The notes below the pieces were generated by a model, which ran no database searches, had not been told where the DNA came from, and saw only the letters and a list, made by a program, of their open reading frames with translations. A stretch of 11,551 nt of DNA from NCBI GenBank assembly GCA_046261875.1, contig JBHENW010000192.1:1-11551 (forward strand), in the 5' to 3' direction. The position numbers and the translations under genes were made by a program. Shown here one piece after another: positions 1 through 8,790 of the stretch (its first letter is position 1; each line of letters starts with the position of its first letter). The stretch is from JBHENW01 sp046261875 (GTDB lineage Bacteria; Acidobacteriota; Thermoanaerobaculia; UBA5066; Gp7-AA6).

Positions 1-936
1 CCCCCGCCGTACTGGTTCATCGCCGTCCTCGCGGGAGCCGTCGCGTTCGCTCTTCTCGAATCGGTCCGCGCCGGTATCGAGGACAACCTCGTCGCGCCGC
101 TCCCGGCCGCCCTCGTGATCGCCGGCGTGCTCTCCGGGGGAGCCGGGGCATGGCTGCGCCTCTGGAGCACGCCGGATTTTCTCGGGGACCTCGCGATGGC
201 GGCGGGAGTCAACGCCGGCGTGGCCCTCCTCATGTGGTTTCTGCGCGCCGTGACGGTCGGCGGCGCCGTGGCGGGCTTCCTCATCGGCTCGCTCATCCTG
301 GCCCTGGGTGGCTGGGCCGCGTACGGAGTGCTCTGGACGTTCTTCCTGGCCGGCACGCTCGCCACGCGGCTCGGTTACCGGATCAAGGCCGCTCGCGGCG
401 TAGCCCAGACGCGCGGGGGGCGGCGAGGCGCGTCGCACGCGGTCGCCAATTGCGTCGTGGCCGCCGGGATCCTGGTGGCGACGGCGGGATATCGCCCGTT
501 CTATCCGGATCTGTTGATCGCCGGATTCGCAGGCGCATTCGCCGCCGCCTTGTCGGACACCATGGCCACGGAGGTGGGCGGTCTCTATGGCCGGCGGCCC
601 TTCTCGCCGCTGCGCCTCGAGCGGCTGCCCGCCGGCACCCCCGGCGCCGTATCGTGGCCGGGGCTGATCGCGTCGCTCGCCGGCGCCGCCATCGTTGCGG
701 TCGCCGCCCGGGCGATGGGACTCATCTCCTCGCCGCTGCCGTGGGCGGTCGCGACCGCCGGATTTCTCGGCTCCTTCGCGGAAAGCGCCGTCAACGACCT
801 CGCGAGGCGGCAGGGATGGCGTCTGGACCACGAGCTCGCCAACGGCTTCAACACCTTCGTTGGCGCGATGGCGGCGATGGGGATCTCCGCCCTGATGCGG
901 CAGGGAACGCTCTTCGTGCCGATCGATTCGACGTGA
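1..936 (+). CDS. Polyprenol kinase-like (VTE5-type) tail fused to DUF92 (VTE6-type) domain, 5' truncated
   Basis: The frame is open from base 1, so the gene begins before the window; 311 residues are visible. Residues 20-34 read ES, then EDN, then PL, which is the C-terminal signature of the phytol/dolichol kinase family (VTE5/SEC59-like; plant VTE5 has ES, DDN and PL at the same spacing). From about residue 60 onward it is a DUF92 protein: the HAVAN block near 146-150, the DTMATEVG block at 186-193, a GAVSWPG-type block, GFLGSF, and a late NGFNTFVGA block. It is a polytopic membrane protein throughout. Plant VTE6 (DUF92) phosphorylates phytyl phosphate to phytyl diphosphate, while VTE5 makes the monophosphate. 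The visible protein therefore looks like both kinase steps in one chain. The GTG at 115 is probably an internal Val, not a start. The gene overlaps the following UbiA gene by 4 bases (GTGA). The DUF92 assignment is strong; the VTE5 part rests on about 35 residues and the substrate is unknown. Confidence 0.8.
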   Translation, partial: PPPYWFIAVLAGAVAFALLESVRAGIEDNLVAPLPAALVIAGVLSGGAGAWLRLWSTPDFLGDLAMAAGVNAGVALLMWFLRAVTVGGAVAGFLIGSLILALGGWAAYGVLWTFFLAGTLATRLGYRIKAARGVAQTRGGRRGASHAVANCVVAAGILVATAGYRPFYPDLLIAGFAGAFAAALSDTMATEVGGLYGRRPFSPLRLERLPAGTPGAVSWPGLIASLAGAAIVAVAARAMGLISSPLPWAVATAGFLGSFAESAVNDLARRQGWRLDHELANGFNTFVGAMAAMGISALMRQGTLFVPIDST

Positions 937-1916
937 GCGCGAGCGCATACGTCCGGCTGGCGCGGCCTTTCACGCTCCTCCCGCCGCTCCTGGGAATCGT
1001 CTCGGGAGCGATCTGCGCGTTCGGCTCCGCCCACAACCCTGACCCGGCCCGCCGGGTGACCTGGGCAGTCGTCCTGACGGTCGCGGTCGGATCGCTGTGC
1101 GCCTCCGCCATGAATGCCGCCTCGAACATCGTCAACCAGATCGCCGACGTGGAGATCGACCGGCACAACAAGCCGGACCGGCCCCTCGTCACCGGGGAGG
1201 TGGGAGTCCCCGGCGCGTGGAACGTGGCCGCCGTGCTCTATCTGCTCGCGATCCTTCCGACCTGGCTCGTCGTCCCGTATCCCTACACGTCCTTCGCGCA
1301 ACGCCTCACCGCGCCGCTCCACCTCCACGCGGCGTTCTTCGTCTACTGCCTCGGCGCCATCGCGACCTTCGTCTATTCGTTTCCGGCGTGGGGCCGCTCG
1401 AAGCGGCACTGGTTCTGGGCGAACTTCACGATCGCGGTCACCCGCGGCGGCCTCCTGAAAGTGGCGGGCTGGTCCTTCATCGCTTCCGTCTGGGTCTGGG
1501 AGGCCTGGGCGATCGGCGGCATCTTCGCGTTCTTTCTACTCGGAACGATCTCCACGAAGGACTTCTCCGACATGGCGGGCGACAGCGCGCACGGCGTCCG
1601 CAGCCTGCCGGTCCGCTTCGGGGTGGAAAGAGCCGGGCGCATCATGTCGCCCTTCTTCGTGATTCCCTGGCTGCTCGTGCCGGTCATGGCCTGGCTCCCC
1701 GATCCGGAAGATCCTTCCTCGACCCTGCTGACGGGCAATCGCCTCTTCCTCACCATCCTCGGCCTGGGTCTGGCAGCGTGGGGGGCCTATGCGGCACGTT
1801 TGCTGCTACGCGATCCGGGGGAGCTGGCGCGAACGGAGAACCACCCGGCCTGGACGCACATGTATCTCTTGCTGATGACTGCCCAGGCGGGGTTCGCGCT
1901 CGCCTATCTCGTCTGA
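933..1916 (+). CDS. UbiA-family prenyltransferase
   Basis: This 327-aa integral membrane protein would transfer a prenyl group from a prenyl diphosphate to an acceptor such as a quinone-ring precursor, chlorin or glycerol phosphate. Both Mg-diphosphate motifs are present: N68-QIA-D72-VEI-D76 followed by NKPDRPL, and D210-FS-D213-MAG-D217. About eight or nine hydrophobic helices span the length, which is usual for the family. The GTG start at 933 is chosen because it places the UbiA N-terminal motif (LARPFTLLPP, residues 9-18) at the correct distance and overlaps the stop of the upstream gene as GTGA, implying translational coupling. The reading frame stays open far upstream, but that part is antisense-like noise in the kinase gene. 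The second motif (KDF..D..GD) resembles the chlorophyll-synthase and archaeal-lipid branches more than MenA or UbiA proper. The acceptor cannot be named from sequence alone. Confidence 0.9.
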   Translation: MSASAYVRLARPFTLLPPLLGIVSGAICAFGSAHNPDPARRVTWAVVLTVAVGSLCASAMNAASNIVNQIADVEIDRHNKPDRPLVTGEVGVPGAWNVAAVLYLLAILPTWLVVPYPYTSFAQRLTAPLHLHAAFFVYCLGAIATFVYSFPAWGRSKRHWFWANFTIAVTRGGLLKVAGWSFIASVWVWEAWAIGGIFAFFLLGTISTKDFSDMAGDSAHGVRSLPVRFGVERAGRIMSPFFVIPWLLVPVMAWLPDPEDPSSTLLTGNRLFLTILGLGLAAWGAYAARLLLRDPGELARTENHPAWTHMYLLLMTAQAGFALAYLV

Positions 1917-1942
1917 ACGCGCCCGAGCGCAAGTCTTAGCGG

Positions 1943-1948
1943 TAGAAT
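1943..1948 (+). promoter_or_regulatory. Possible -10 element (TAGAAT), leaderless type
   Basis: TAGAAT matches the TANNNT -10 form and stands out in GC-rich surroundings. It lies 3 bases before the ATG at 1952 and 9 bases before the in-frame ATG at 1958. No Shine-Dalgarno sequence precedes either ATG. A transcript starting 6-9 bases downstream would begin at or near the ATG at 1958, giving a leaderless mRNA. No convincing -35 is visible. Confidence 0.3.
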
Positions 1949-1951
1949 AGA

Positions 1952-2502
1952 ATGCAGATGAACAACAAGGCGGCGGTCGAAGCGCCGGTCGTTCCGCCGC
2001 TTGCGGAGCCCGACGGCTACAAGGTCCGCTGGAGCGGCCTCTCACTCACCTTCGACGAGGCGACACTCAATGCCGTCGTCGAGCGTCTCATGGACCAAAT
2101 TCCGGACATCAAGGACCTGCGGCTGGAGATCACCGACGGTGAGCTCGGCGCCACGGTCGTCGTCCACCGCTATGGCGTTCCGCTCAAGGCCAAAGCGACG
2201 CTGACCCAGCTCCGCCTGAAGGACGGGTTCCTGGCGTTCGTGCTCGAGAAAGTCCAGGCGCTCTCCTTCATCCCGATCCCCGACCAGCTCCTCACCTACC
2301 TGGTGCAGAAGGCTCCGCCGGGGCTCCTCACGTACTACGCCGCCGACCGCATCATGGTCGTCAACCTGAACGACTGGATGCCACCGGGCGTGGACCTTTC
2401 GCTCGAAAGGACGGTCTTCGGCGAGCACTCCCTCACCCTCCACTTCGGAACGGGGTCCTACGACCTGACGGAACTGCTCGGAGAGACGTTCCCGGACGAA
2501 GA

Positions 2503-2506
<4 letters not shown>
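1952..2506 (+). CDS. Conserved-looking hypothetical protein (lipid-binding-like beta-rich fold?)
   Basis: I do not recognise this 184-aa protein with certainty. It has no signal peptide or membrane helix. It is built of alternating hydrophobic strands with a repeated amphipathic pattern (for example LRLEITDGELGATVVVH and LRLKDGFLAFVLEK), ends in an acidic tail (FPDED), and has two helical segments around residues 38-55 and 110-125. The pattern of a strand, a short Asp/Gly turn and another strand recalls DUF2993/LmeA-like and other tubular lipid-binding proteins, but this is only a resemblance of pattern. Two in-frame ATGs (1952 and 1958) are possible starts; the second fits a leaderless transcript. 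Codon use matches its neighbours. Its stop overlaps the stop of the convergent deacetylase gene within the shared CTAG at 2503-2506. Confidence 0.75.
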
Positions 2507-3527
<1,021 letters not shown>

Positions 3528-3531
<4 letters not shown>

Positions 3532-3926
3532 TCCAGCTCTCGGAGCAGAGCGGCGGCGATCGCGGGGCTCCTGACGCAGGCCTCGTCGGAGACGAGGCAG
3601 TCCCGCAGGTTCAGGTCGCATCCGCATGAGCAACAGTCCGAGGAGAGCCGATGGAAGTACTCCGACCGGGAGGCCGGGGACAGGCCGGACGCCTCGAGCA
3701 GCGCGGCGCGCGACGGGGGAGGGGAGGTCGCGGCGCCCCAGGCGGCGGCATCCCCCGATCTCGAAGCTCCGGAGGACCGGGCGCGAGCCTTCAGGAAGAA
3801 GAGGGACCCCATGAAGAGCGCGGCATAGAGCCCGACGAGCAGCACGGCCGGGCCGGGCCCGCGCGGGCGCCGGGGACGGGGCGCATCGTCCGTCACGACG
3901 CGGAATCGCGGGGGGCTGCTCGACAC
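3528..3926 (-). CDS. Small membrane-anchored Cys-rich protein
   Basis: This 132-aa protein has a basic, Pro/Arg-rich N-terminus (residues 7-25), one membrane helix at about 26-45, and a C-terminal domain on the other side with six cysteines: C98, C99, C101, C103, C110 and C117. The spacing CCxCxCx6Cx6C followed by a short helix suggests a metal site or disulfide cluster. N-in orientation by the positive-inside rule would place the cysteines outside the cytoplasm. The GTG start at 3926 lies 2 bases after the stop of the thioredoxin-domain gene, and its own stop overlaps the deacetylase start (GTGA), so the three genes form one transcript. No family is named with confidence. A redox link to the thioredoxin-domain protein is a guess from position. 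The frame is clean and codon use is normal. Confidence 0.7.
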
Positions 3927-3928
3927 GG

Positions 3929-5971
<2,043 letters not shown>

Positions 5972-5976
5972 GGGAG

Positions 5977-5982
5977 ACGATA
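5977..5982 (-). promoter_or_regulatory. Possible -10 element (TATCGT), leaderless type
   Basis: On the - strand TATCGT fits the TANNNT form and ends 5 bases before the ATG at 5971. There is no Shine-Dalgarno in between, and no clear -35. It parallels the TAGAAT before the 1952/1958 start. Any promoter here must sit in the 43-base gap after the 6015-6578 gene. Confidence 0.25.
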
Positions 5983-6014
5983 ACCCCGGCGCGGCAGGGG
6001 AGATTCCGGGGCTG

Positions 6015-6578
6015 CTAGTCCCTCGAAATCGCCGTAATGGTGATCTCCTTGTCGCGCTCGCGGAACGTCACGACCTGACCCGGACCGAGCTCATCCAGCC
6101 GGAGCAGCAGGTCGCGCGGAGAGATCTCTTTGTGGCCGGATAGGCTTTCGATGATCTCGCGGGGAAGGCGCATCCGGATCTCCTTGTCCCAGTCGTCCCT
6201 GAAGAACAGGTCGATGACCGGGCCCTCCGCCATGACCTCCATGGTCCCGTTGTTCAACTCGAGGACCGCCGGCTTGCCGGGCGCGCTGCGGTCCGCGGCC
6301 TCCAGGATCTCGCGCGGCGTGACGTCGTGGTCGTCCAAGTCCGCGTCGATGTCCGCCCCGAAGCTCCCGACGGGGGCCAGGCGCACGATGCGCGCGACGA
6401 GGTTGCTCGGCACTGTGAAGCTGACTTTTCGCGTCGTGTCGCCCTCTTTCTCGCGGACCTCCACGCGGTACCCTTTGACCCGCCGGAACTCCGGCGCCGG
6501 CTTGCGCCAGAAGGCGAGCGCGAGGGCCCCGAGGAGGACCACCACGAGGCCGATGACGACCGCACGCACTTCTCTCAT
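6015..6578 (-). CDS. Membrane-anchored protein of unknown function
   Basis: This 187-aa protein has one N-terminal membrane helix (about residues 6-23) followed by a charged soluble domain of about 160 residues rich in short beta strands (for example VSFTVPSNLVARIVRL, PAVLELNNGTMEVMA, QVVTFRERDKEITITAI). A DVTPREILEAA helix near the middle and an ISPRDLLLRLDELG helix near the end share a (V/S)-P-R-(E/D)-(I/L)-L pattern, suggesting an internal duplication. The ATG at 6578 is preferred over that at 6584 because the strong ribosome site GGAGGAG lies 6 bases before it; it touches the other ATG. It is divergent from the ferredoxin/cytochrome b operon and shares its regulatory gap, so the two may be co-regulated. 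I recognise no family. The next gene on this strand begins 43 bases downstream. Confidence 0.75.
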   Translation of the reverse strand: MREVRAVVIGLVVVLLGALALAFWRKPAPEFRRVKGYRVEVREKEGDTTRKVSFTVPSNLVARIVRLAPVGSFGADIDADLDDHDVTPREILEAADRSAPGKPAVLELNNGTMEVMAEGPVIDLFFRDDWDKEIRMRLPREIIESLSGHKEISPRDLLLRLDELGPGQVVTFRERDKEITITAISRD

Positions 6579-6584
6579 CGACAT

Positions 6585-6591
6585 CTCCTCC
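6585..6591 (-). promoter_or_regulatory. Strong Shine-Dalgarno deciding the 6578 start
   Basis: GGAGGAG on the - strand lies 6 bases before the ATG at 6578 and directly abuts the ATG at 6584. Normal spacing favours 6578. Confidence 0.65.
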
Positions 6592-6651
6592 ACATCCCAA
6601 CGCACGCCGCCCCGAAAAGTTCCGCCGGCGGCCGGGCCGGGGGGGCCGGCG

Positions 6652-6671
6652 CTTGTGATATTTTTCACAAG
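6652..6671. promoter_or_regulatory. Rex-like (or Crp-like) operator palindrome
   Basis: The sequence CTTGTGATATTTTTCACAAG is a perfect 7-bp inverted repeat around a 6-bp A/T core. The inner 18 bp differ at one base from the published Rex form TTGTGAA-W4-TTCACAA, and the all-A/T centre is striking in this GC-rich DNA. It also contains the Crp half-sites TGTGA-N6-TCACA. It sits 47 bases before the ferredoxin start and 73 bases before the divergent gene, and it overlaps the only A/T-rich, -10-like sequence in the gap (TATTTT or GATATT), which would suit repression. Rex represses respiratory genes until the NADH/NAD ratio rises. Which protein binds cannot be settled by sight. Confidence 0.7.
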
Positions 6672-6718
6672 GTGCTGCCGCCCCGAAACGACATCCGGCT
6701 GCCCGGCTGACGCGCGCC

Positions 6719-7165
6719 ATGCCACATTTCATCACCGATACGTGCATCGGCTGCGGCGTCTGCGAGATCAAGTGCCCCACGCACACGATCACAGGAGACA
6801 AGAACGAGAAGTACGTCATCCACGCGGACCGCTGCATCGACTGCTCGGTCTGCGCCCGCTACTGCCCGGTCTCCTGCATCGAGGACCAGCGGGGGGAGCT
6901 CGTCGAGAAGGTCAAGCCGCGAGACATCCCCAAGGCCATCGTGGACCGGGACCTCTGCACGGGCTGCGAGTTCTGCATCGACATCTGCCCGTTCGATTGC
7001 ATCTACTTGATCGAGGATCCGCTCCAGGAGACCTTCCACAAGATCGCCGAGGTGGACGCCGGGCCGTGCGTCTCGTGCCGCCTGTGCGAGACGGTCTGCG
7101 AGAAGGACGCGATCTTCGTTCCGAACCCGATTACCCAGGCCCGGAGGTACCTTCCCGTCCTGTGA
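6719..7165 (+). CDS. Ferredoxin-type protein with four 4Fe-4S motifs
   Basis: This 148-aa protein has four CxxCxxCxxxC motifs: C9/12/15/19, C39/42/45/49, C80/83/86/90 and C117/120/123/127, so up to four [4Fe-4S] clusters. Motifs two and three each carry an extra Cys four residues after the last one (C53, C94), showing an internal duplication. The third and fourth Cys sets are separated by a short linker. There is no signal peptide and no membrane helix, so it should be cytoplasmic. It is the first gene of the Rieske/cytochrome b operon and overlaps the HEAT-repeat gene by GTGA, implying coupled translation. It is likely to carry electrons to or from that complex, or to be a peripheral subunit on the cytoplasmic side. 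No Shine-Dalgarno is visible before the ATG; the frame and motifs fix the start. Confidence 0.92.
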   Translation: MPHFITDTCIGCGVCEIKCPTHTITGDKNEKYVIHADRCIDCSVCARYCPVSCIEDQRGELVEKVKPRDIPKAIVDRDLCTGCEFCIDICPFDCIYLIEDPLQETFHKIAEVDAGPCVSCRLCETVCEKDAIFVPNPITQARRYLPVL

Positions 7166-8109
7166 CCGATGAGGTCCGGCCCGGCCCGGTGGCGGAGCCG
7201 GAAGACGAAGACGCGCCGCCTCCTCCGGGACCCGGCCGGCTTCTCGCGCGCTTCTTTCTCGTTCCCCTGCTCGTCGTCGGCACCGCGGTCGGCGTCTTTC
7301 TCGTCTTCAACCTCCTGACCTTCGAGCGCCGCACGCCGCGGGAGTACCTCCAGGAAGTCCGCGGCGCCGGCCCCAACCGCCGGTGGCAGGCGGCCTTCGA
7401 GCTCTCCCGCAAGATCATCGGCATGCCGCCCGGGCCCGAGCGCGATGCGCTCGCCGCCGACACGCTCCAGATCTTCCGTTCGCTCTCGCCGACTCGCGCG
7501 GAAGACGTCCCGGTGCGGCGCTACCTCACGCTCGCGCTCGGCCGCCTGGGGGAGGAAGCCGCCGTTCCGGCGCTCATCGAGGCGGCGAAGGACCCGGATC
7601 CCGAAACGAGGCTTTATGCCGTCTGGGCGCTCGGCATGCTGGCCGACCCGCGCTCCTACGACGCCGTGATCGACGCCTCCCAGTCGGAGGACCCGGGCAT
7701 GCGCAAGATGGCGGCGTACGTCCTGGGGAAGCTCGATGACCCGCGCGCCGTTCCGCGCCTCCAGGTCCTCCTCGAGGACCGGGTCGCCGACGTGCGCTGG
7801 AACTCGGCGATCGCCCTGGCTCAGCTCGGGGATCCATCCGGGCTCCCGGTCCTGCGCTCGATCGTGGACCGCGGCGCGCTCGCGCGGCAGGCGGCGATCT
7901 CCGCCGACCAGGCCGAGGATGCGATGGTCAACGCGCTCAAGGCGTTCGCCCTCCTCAAAGACGGAGAGAGCCTCCCGCTGCTCGAGAAGGTCGCCCGGGA
8001 GGATCCGAACCTCCGCGTGCGGGCCGCCGCGCGTCAGGCCGTCGAGGCGACCCGCGGCGCCTCTCCTGCGAGCCGTCTTGAGCGATCCGAGCCGGTTCTG
8101 GTAGCCTGA
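7162..8109 (+). CDS. Membrane-anchored HEAT-repeat protein
   Basis: This 315-aa protein starts at a GTG that overlaps the ferredoxin stop (GTGA). A short acidic and Pro-rich head (residues 1-25) precedes one membrane helix (about 31-52). After a helical segment with PNRRWQAAFELSRK (71-84), HEAT/PBS-lyase-type repeats run from about 118 to 236: VRRYLTLALGRLG, TRLYAVWALGMLAD, MRKMAAYVLGKLDD and VRWNSAIALAQLGD, each followed by a second helix. A further repeat lies at about 260-300. Such repeats are protein-binding scaffolds; no catalytic residues are seen. Its position inside the operon suggests an assembly factor or an accessory subunit joining the ferredoxin, Rieske and cytochrome parts. Topology is uncertain because both helix flanks are basic. 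The open frame continues upstream through the ferredoxin gene but is not coding there. Confidence 0.88.
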   Translation: MTDEVRPGPVAEPEDEDAPPPPGPGRLLARFFLVPLLVVGTAVGVFLVFNLLTFERRTPREYLQEVRGAGPNRRWQAAFELSRKIIGMPPGPERDALAADTLQIFRSLSPTRAEDVPVRRYLTLALGRLGEEAAVPALIEAAKDPDPETRLYAVWALGMLADPRSYDAVIDASQSEDPGMRKMAAYVLGKLDDPRAVPRLQVLLEDRVADVRWNSAIALAQLGDPSGLPVLRSIVDRGALARQAAISADQAEDAMVNALKAFALLKDGESLPLLEKVAREDPNLRVRAAARQAVEATRGASPASRLERSEPVLVA

Positions 8110-8117
8110 AAACGCGC

Positions 8118-8669
8118 ATGGCGACACCGCAGAACAGACGCCCCGATCCGCTCCCGCCGACGCAGGACGTCGCCCTCGACGGCGTCACGCGCCGGTCGAC
8201 TCTGCGGTGGATGACACTCGCATGGGTCGGGTTCGCCGCGGCGACCGGCGCGGGTCTGACGGCGACCGTCCGTTTCCTCTTCCCCAACGTGCTCTTCGAG
8301 CCCCCGACGCGCTTCAAGGCGGGGGACCCGGCGACCTACAGCGCCGGGGTGGACGAGCGCTGGAAGGACCGGTATCAGATCTGGATCGTCCGCAATACCG
8401 AAGCGATCTACGCGCTCGTGGCAGTCTGCGTGCACCTGGGATGCACGCCGAACTGGCTCGCCGCGCAGAACAAGTTCAAGTGTCCGTGCCACGGCTCGGG
8501 TTACTACGTCTCGGGCATCAACTTCGAGGGCCCTGCCCCGCGGCCGCTGGAACGGGCGGAGATCGCCGTCTCACCCGAGGACGGACAGATCGTCGTAGAC
8601 AAGGCGGTGCGGTTCCTCTACGAGCGCGGCCAGTGGACCGATCCGAAGTCGTTCGTCAAGATGATCTAG
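8118..8669 (+). CDS. Rieske [2Fe-2S] protein of the cytochrome b complex
   Basis: This 183-aa protein has one N-terminal membrane helix (about 33-51) with TRRSTLRW just before it, a Tat-like twin-arginine pattern as expected for a Rieske protein. The cluster motifs are complete: C104-V-H106-LG-C109 and C122-P-C124-H125-GSGY. C104, H106, C122 and H125 bind the cluster, while C109 and C124 form the disulfide. S127 and Y129 occupy the positions of the Ser and Tyr that raise the cluster potential in bc1 complexes. GPAPRPL follows as in the family. It takes an electron from quinol at the Qo site and passes it to a cytochrome c. It begins 8 bases after the HEAT gene. A C-terminal tail of about 20 residues beyond the usual fold end (YERGQWTDPKSFVKMI) is basic and may contact another subunit. 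Confidence 0.95.
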   Translation: MATPQNRRPDPLPPTQDVALDGVTRRSTLRWMTLAWVGFAAATGAGLTATVRFLFPNVLFEPPTRFKAGDPATYSAGVDERWKDRYQIWIVRNTEAIYALVAVCVHLGCTPNWLAAQNKFKCPCHGSGYYVSGINFEGPAPRPLERAEIAVSPEDGQIVVDKAVRFLYERGQWTDPKSFVKMI

Positions 8670-8739
8670 CTCCAACATCCTGATCTTTTCCGACGCGTCG
8701 CCTGCACCGCCCCCTCCTTCGAGCCCCGTGACGAACTCT

Positions 8740-8745
8740 GATAAT
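8740..8745 (+). promoter_or_regulatory. Possible internal -10 (GATAAT) in the Rieske-cytochrome b gap
   Basis: The 117-base gap 8670-8786 is the longest within the operon. GATAAT differs from TATAAT at one position and sits in its only A/T-rich patch. No good -35 lies 16-18 bases upstream (TTCGAG at 8718 is weak). It could give separate expression of the cytochrome b genes. Confidence 0.2.
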
Positions 8746-8763
8746 TTCTTGCGCGCTACGACA

Positions 8764-8790
8764 ATGGAGGAGGACGTCACCACCCGATGA
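8764..8790 (+). CDS. Possible 8-codon leader ORF coupled to the cytochrome b start
   Basis: An ATG at 8764 opens an 8-codon frame (MEEDVTTR) whose TGA at 8788-8790 overlaps the cytochrome b ATG at 8787 as ATGA. The Shine-Dalgarno-like GGAGGAGG at 8766-8773 lies 13 bases before the cytochrome b ATG, too far for ideal direct use, and falls inside this small frame. A ribosome ending the leader could re-initiate on cytochrome b. With only eight codons, chance is a serious alternative. Confidence 0.2.
   Translation: MEEDVTTR

Noticed and set aside
585..1409. 274-codon open frame on the - strand
   Set aside because: It is antisense to the DUF92 and UbiA genes, which show clear motifs; the product is Arg-rich and matches nothing I recognise.
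6624..6650. G/C-rich tract as a G-quadruplex or hairpin regulator
   Set aside because: There is a G7 run and GCCGGC at both ends, but in DNA this GC-rich such tracts arise by chance and the runs do not form four regular G-tracts.
6579..6725. Longer start for the 187-aa gene reaching into the ferredoxin gene
   Set aside because: It would cross the operator and the ferredoxin start. The ATG at 6578 has a well-spaced strong ribosome site and begins a normal membrane anchor.
7162..8109. HEAT protein as a PBS lyase/phycobilin enzyme
   Set aside because: The repeats resemble PBS-lyase HEAT repeats, but that name is commonly applied to generic repeats. No phycobilisome genes are nearby and the protein is membrane anchored.
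8670..8763. Complete sigma-70 promoter with a -35 box
   Set aside because: TTCGAG at 8718-8723 matches only two positions of TTGACA. Only the -10-like GATAAT is kept, at low confidence.
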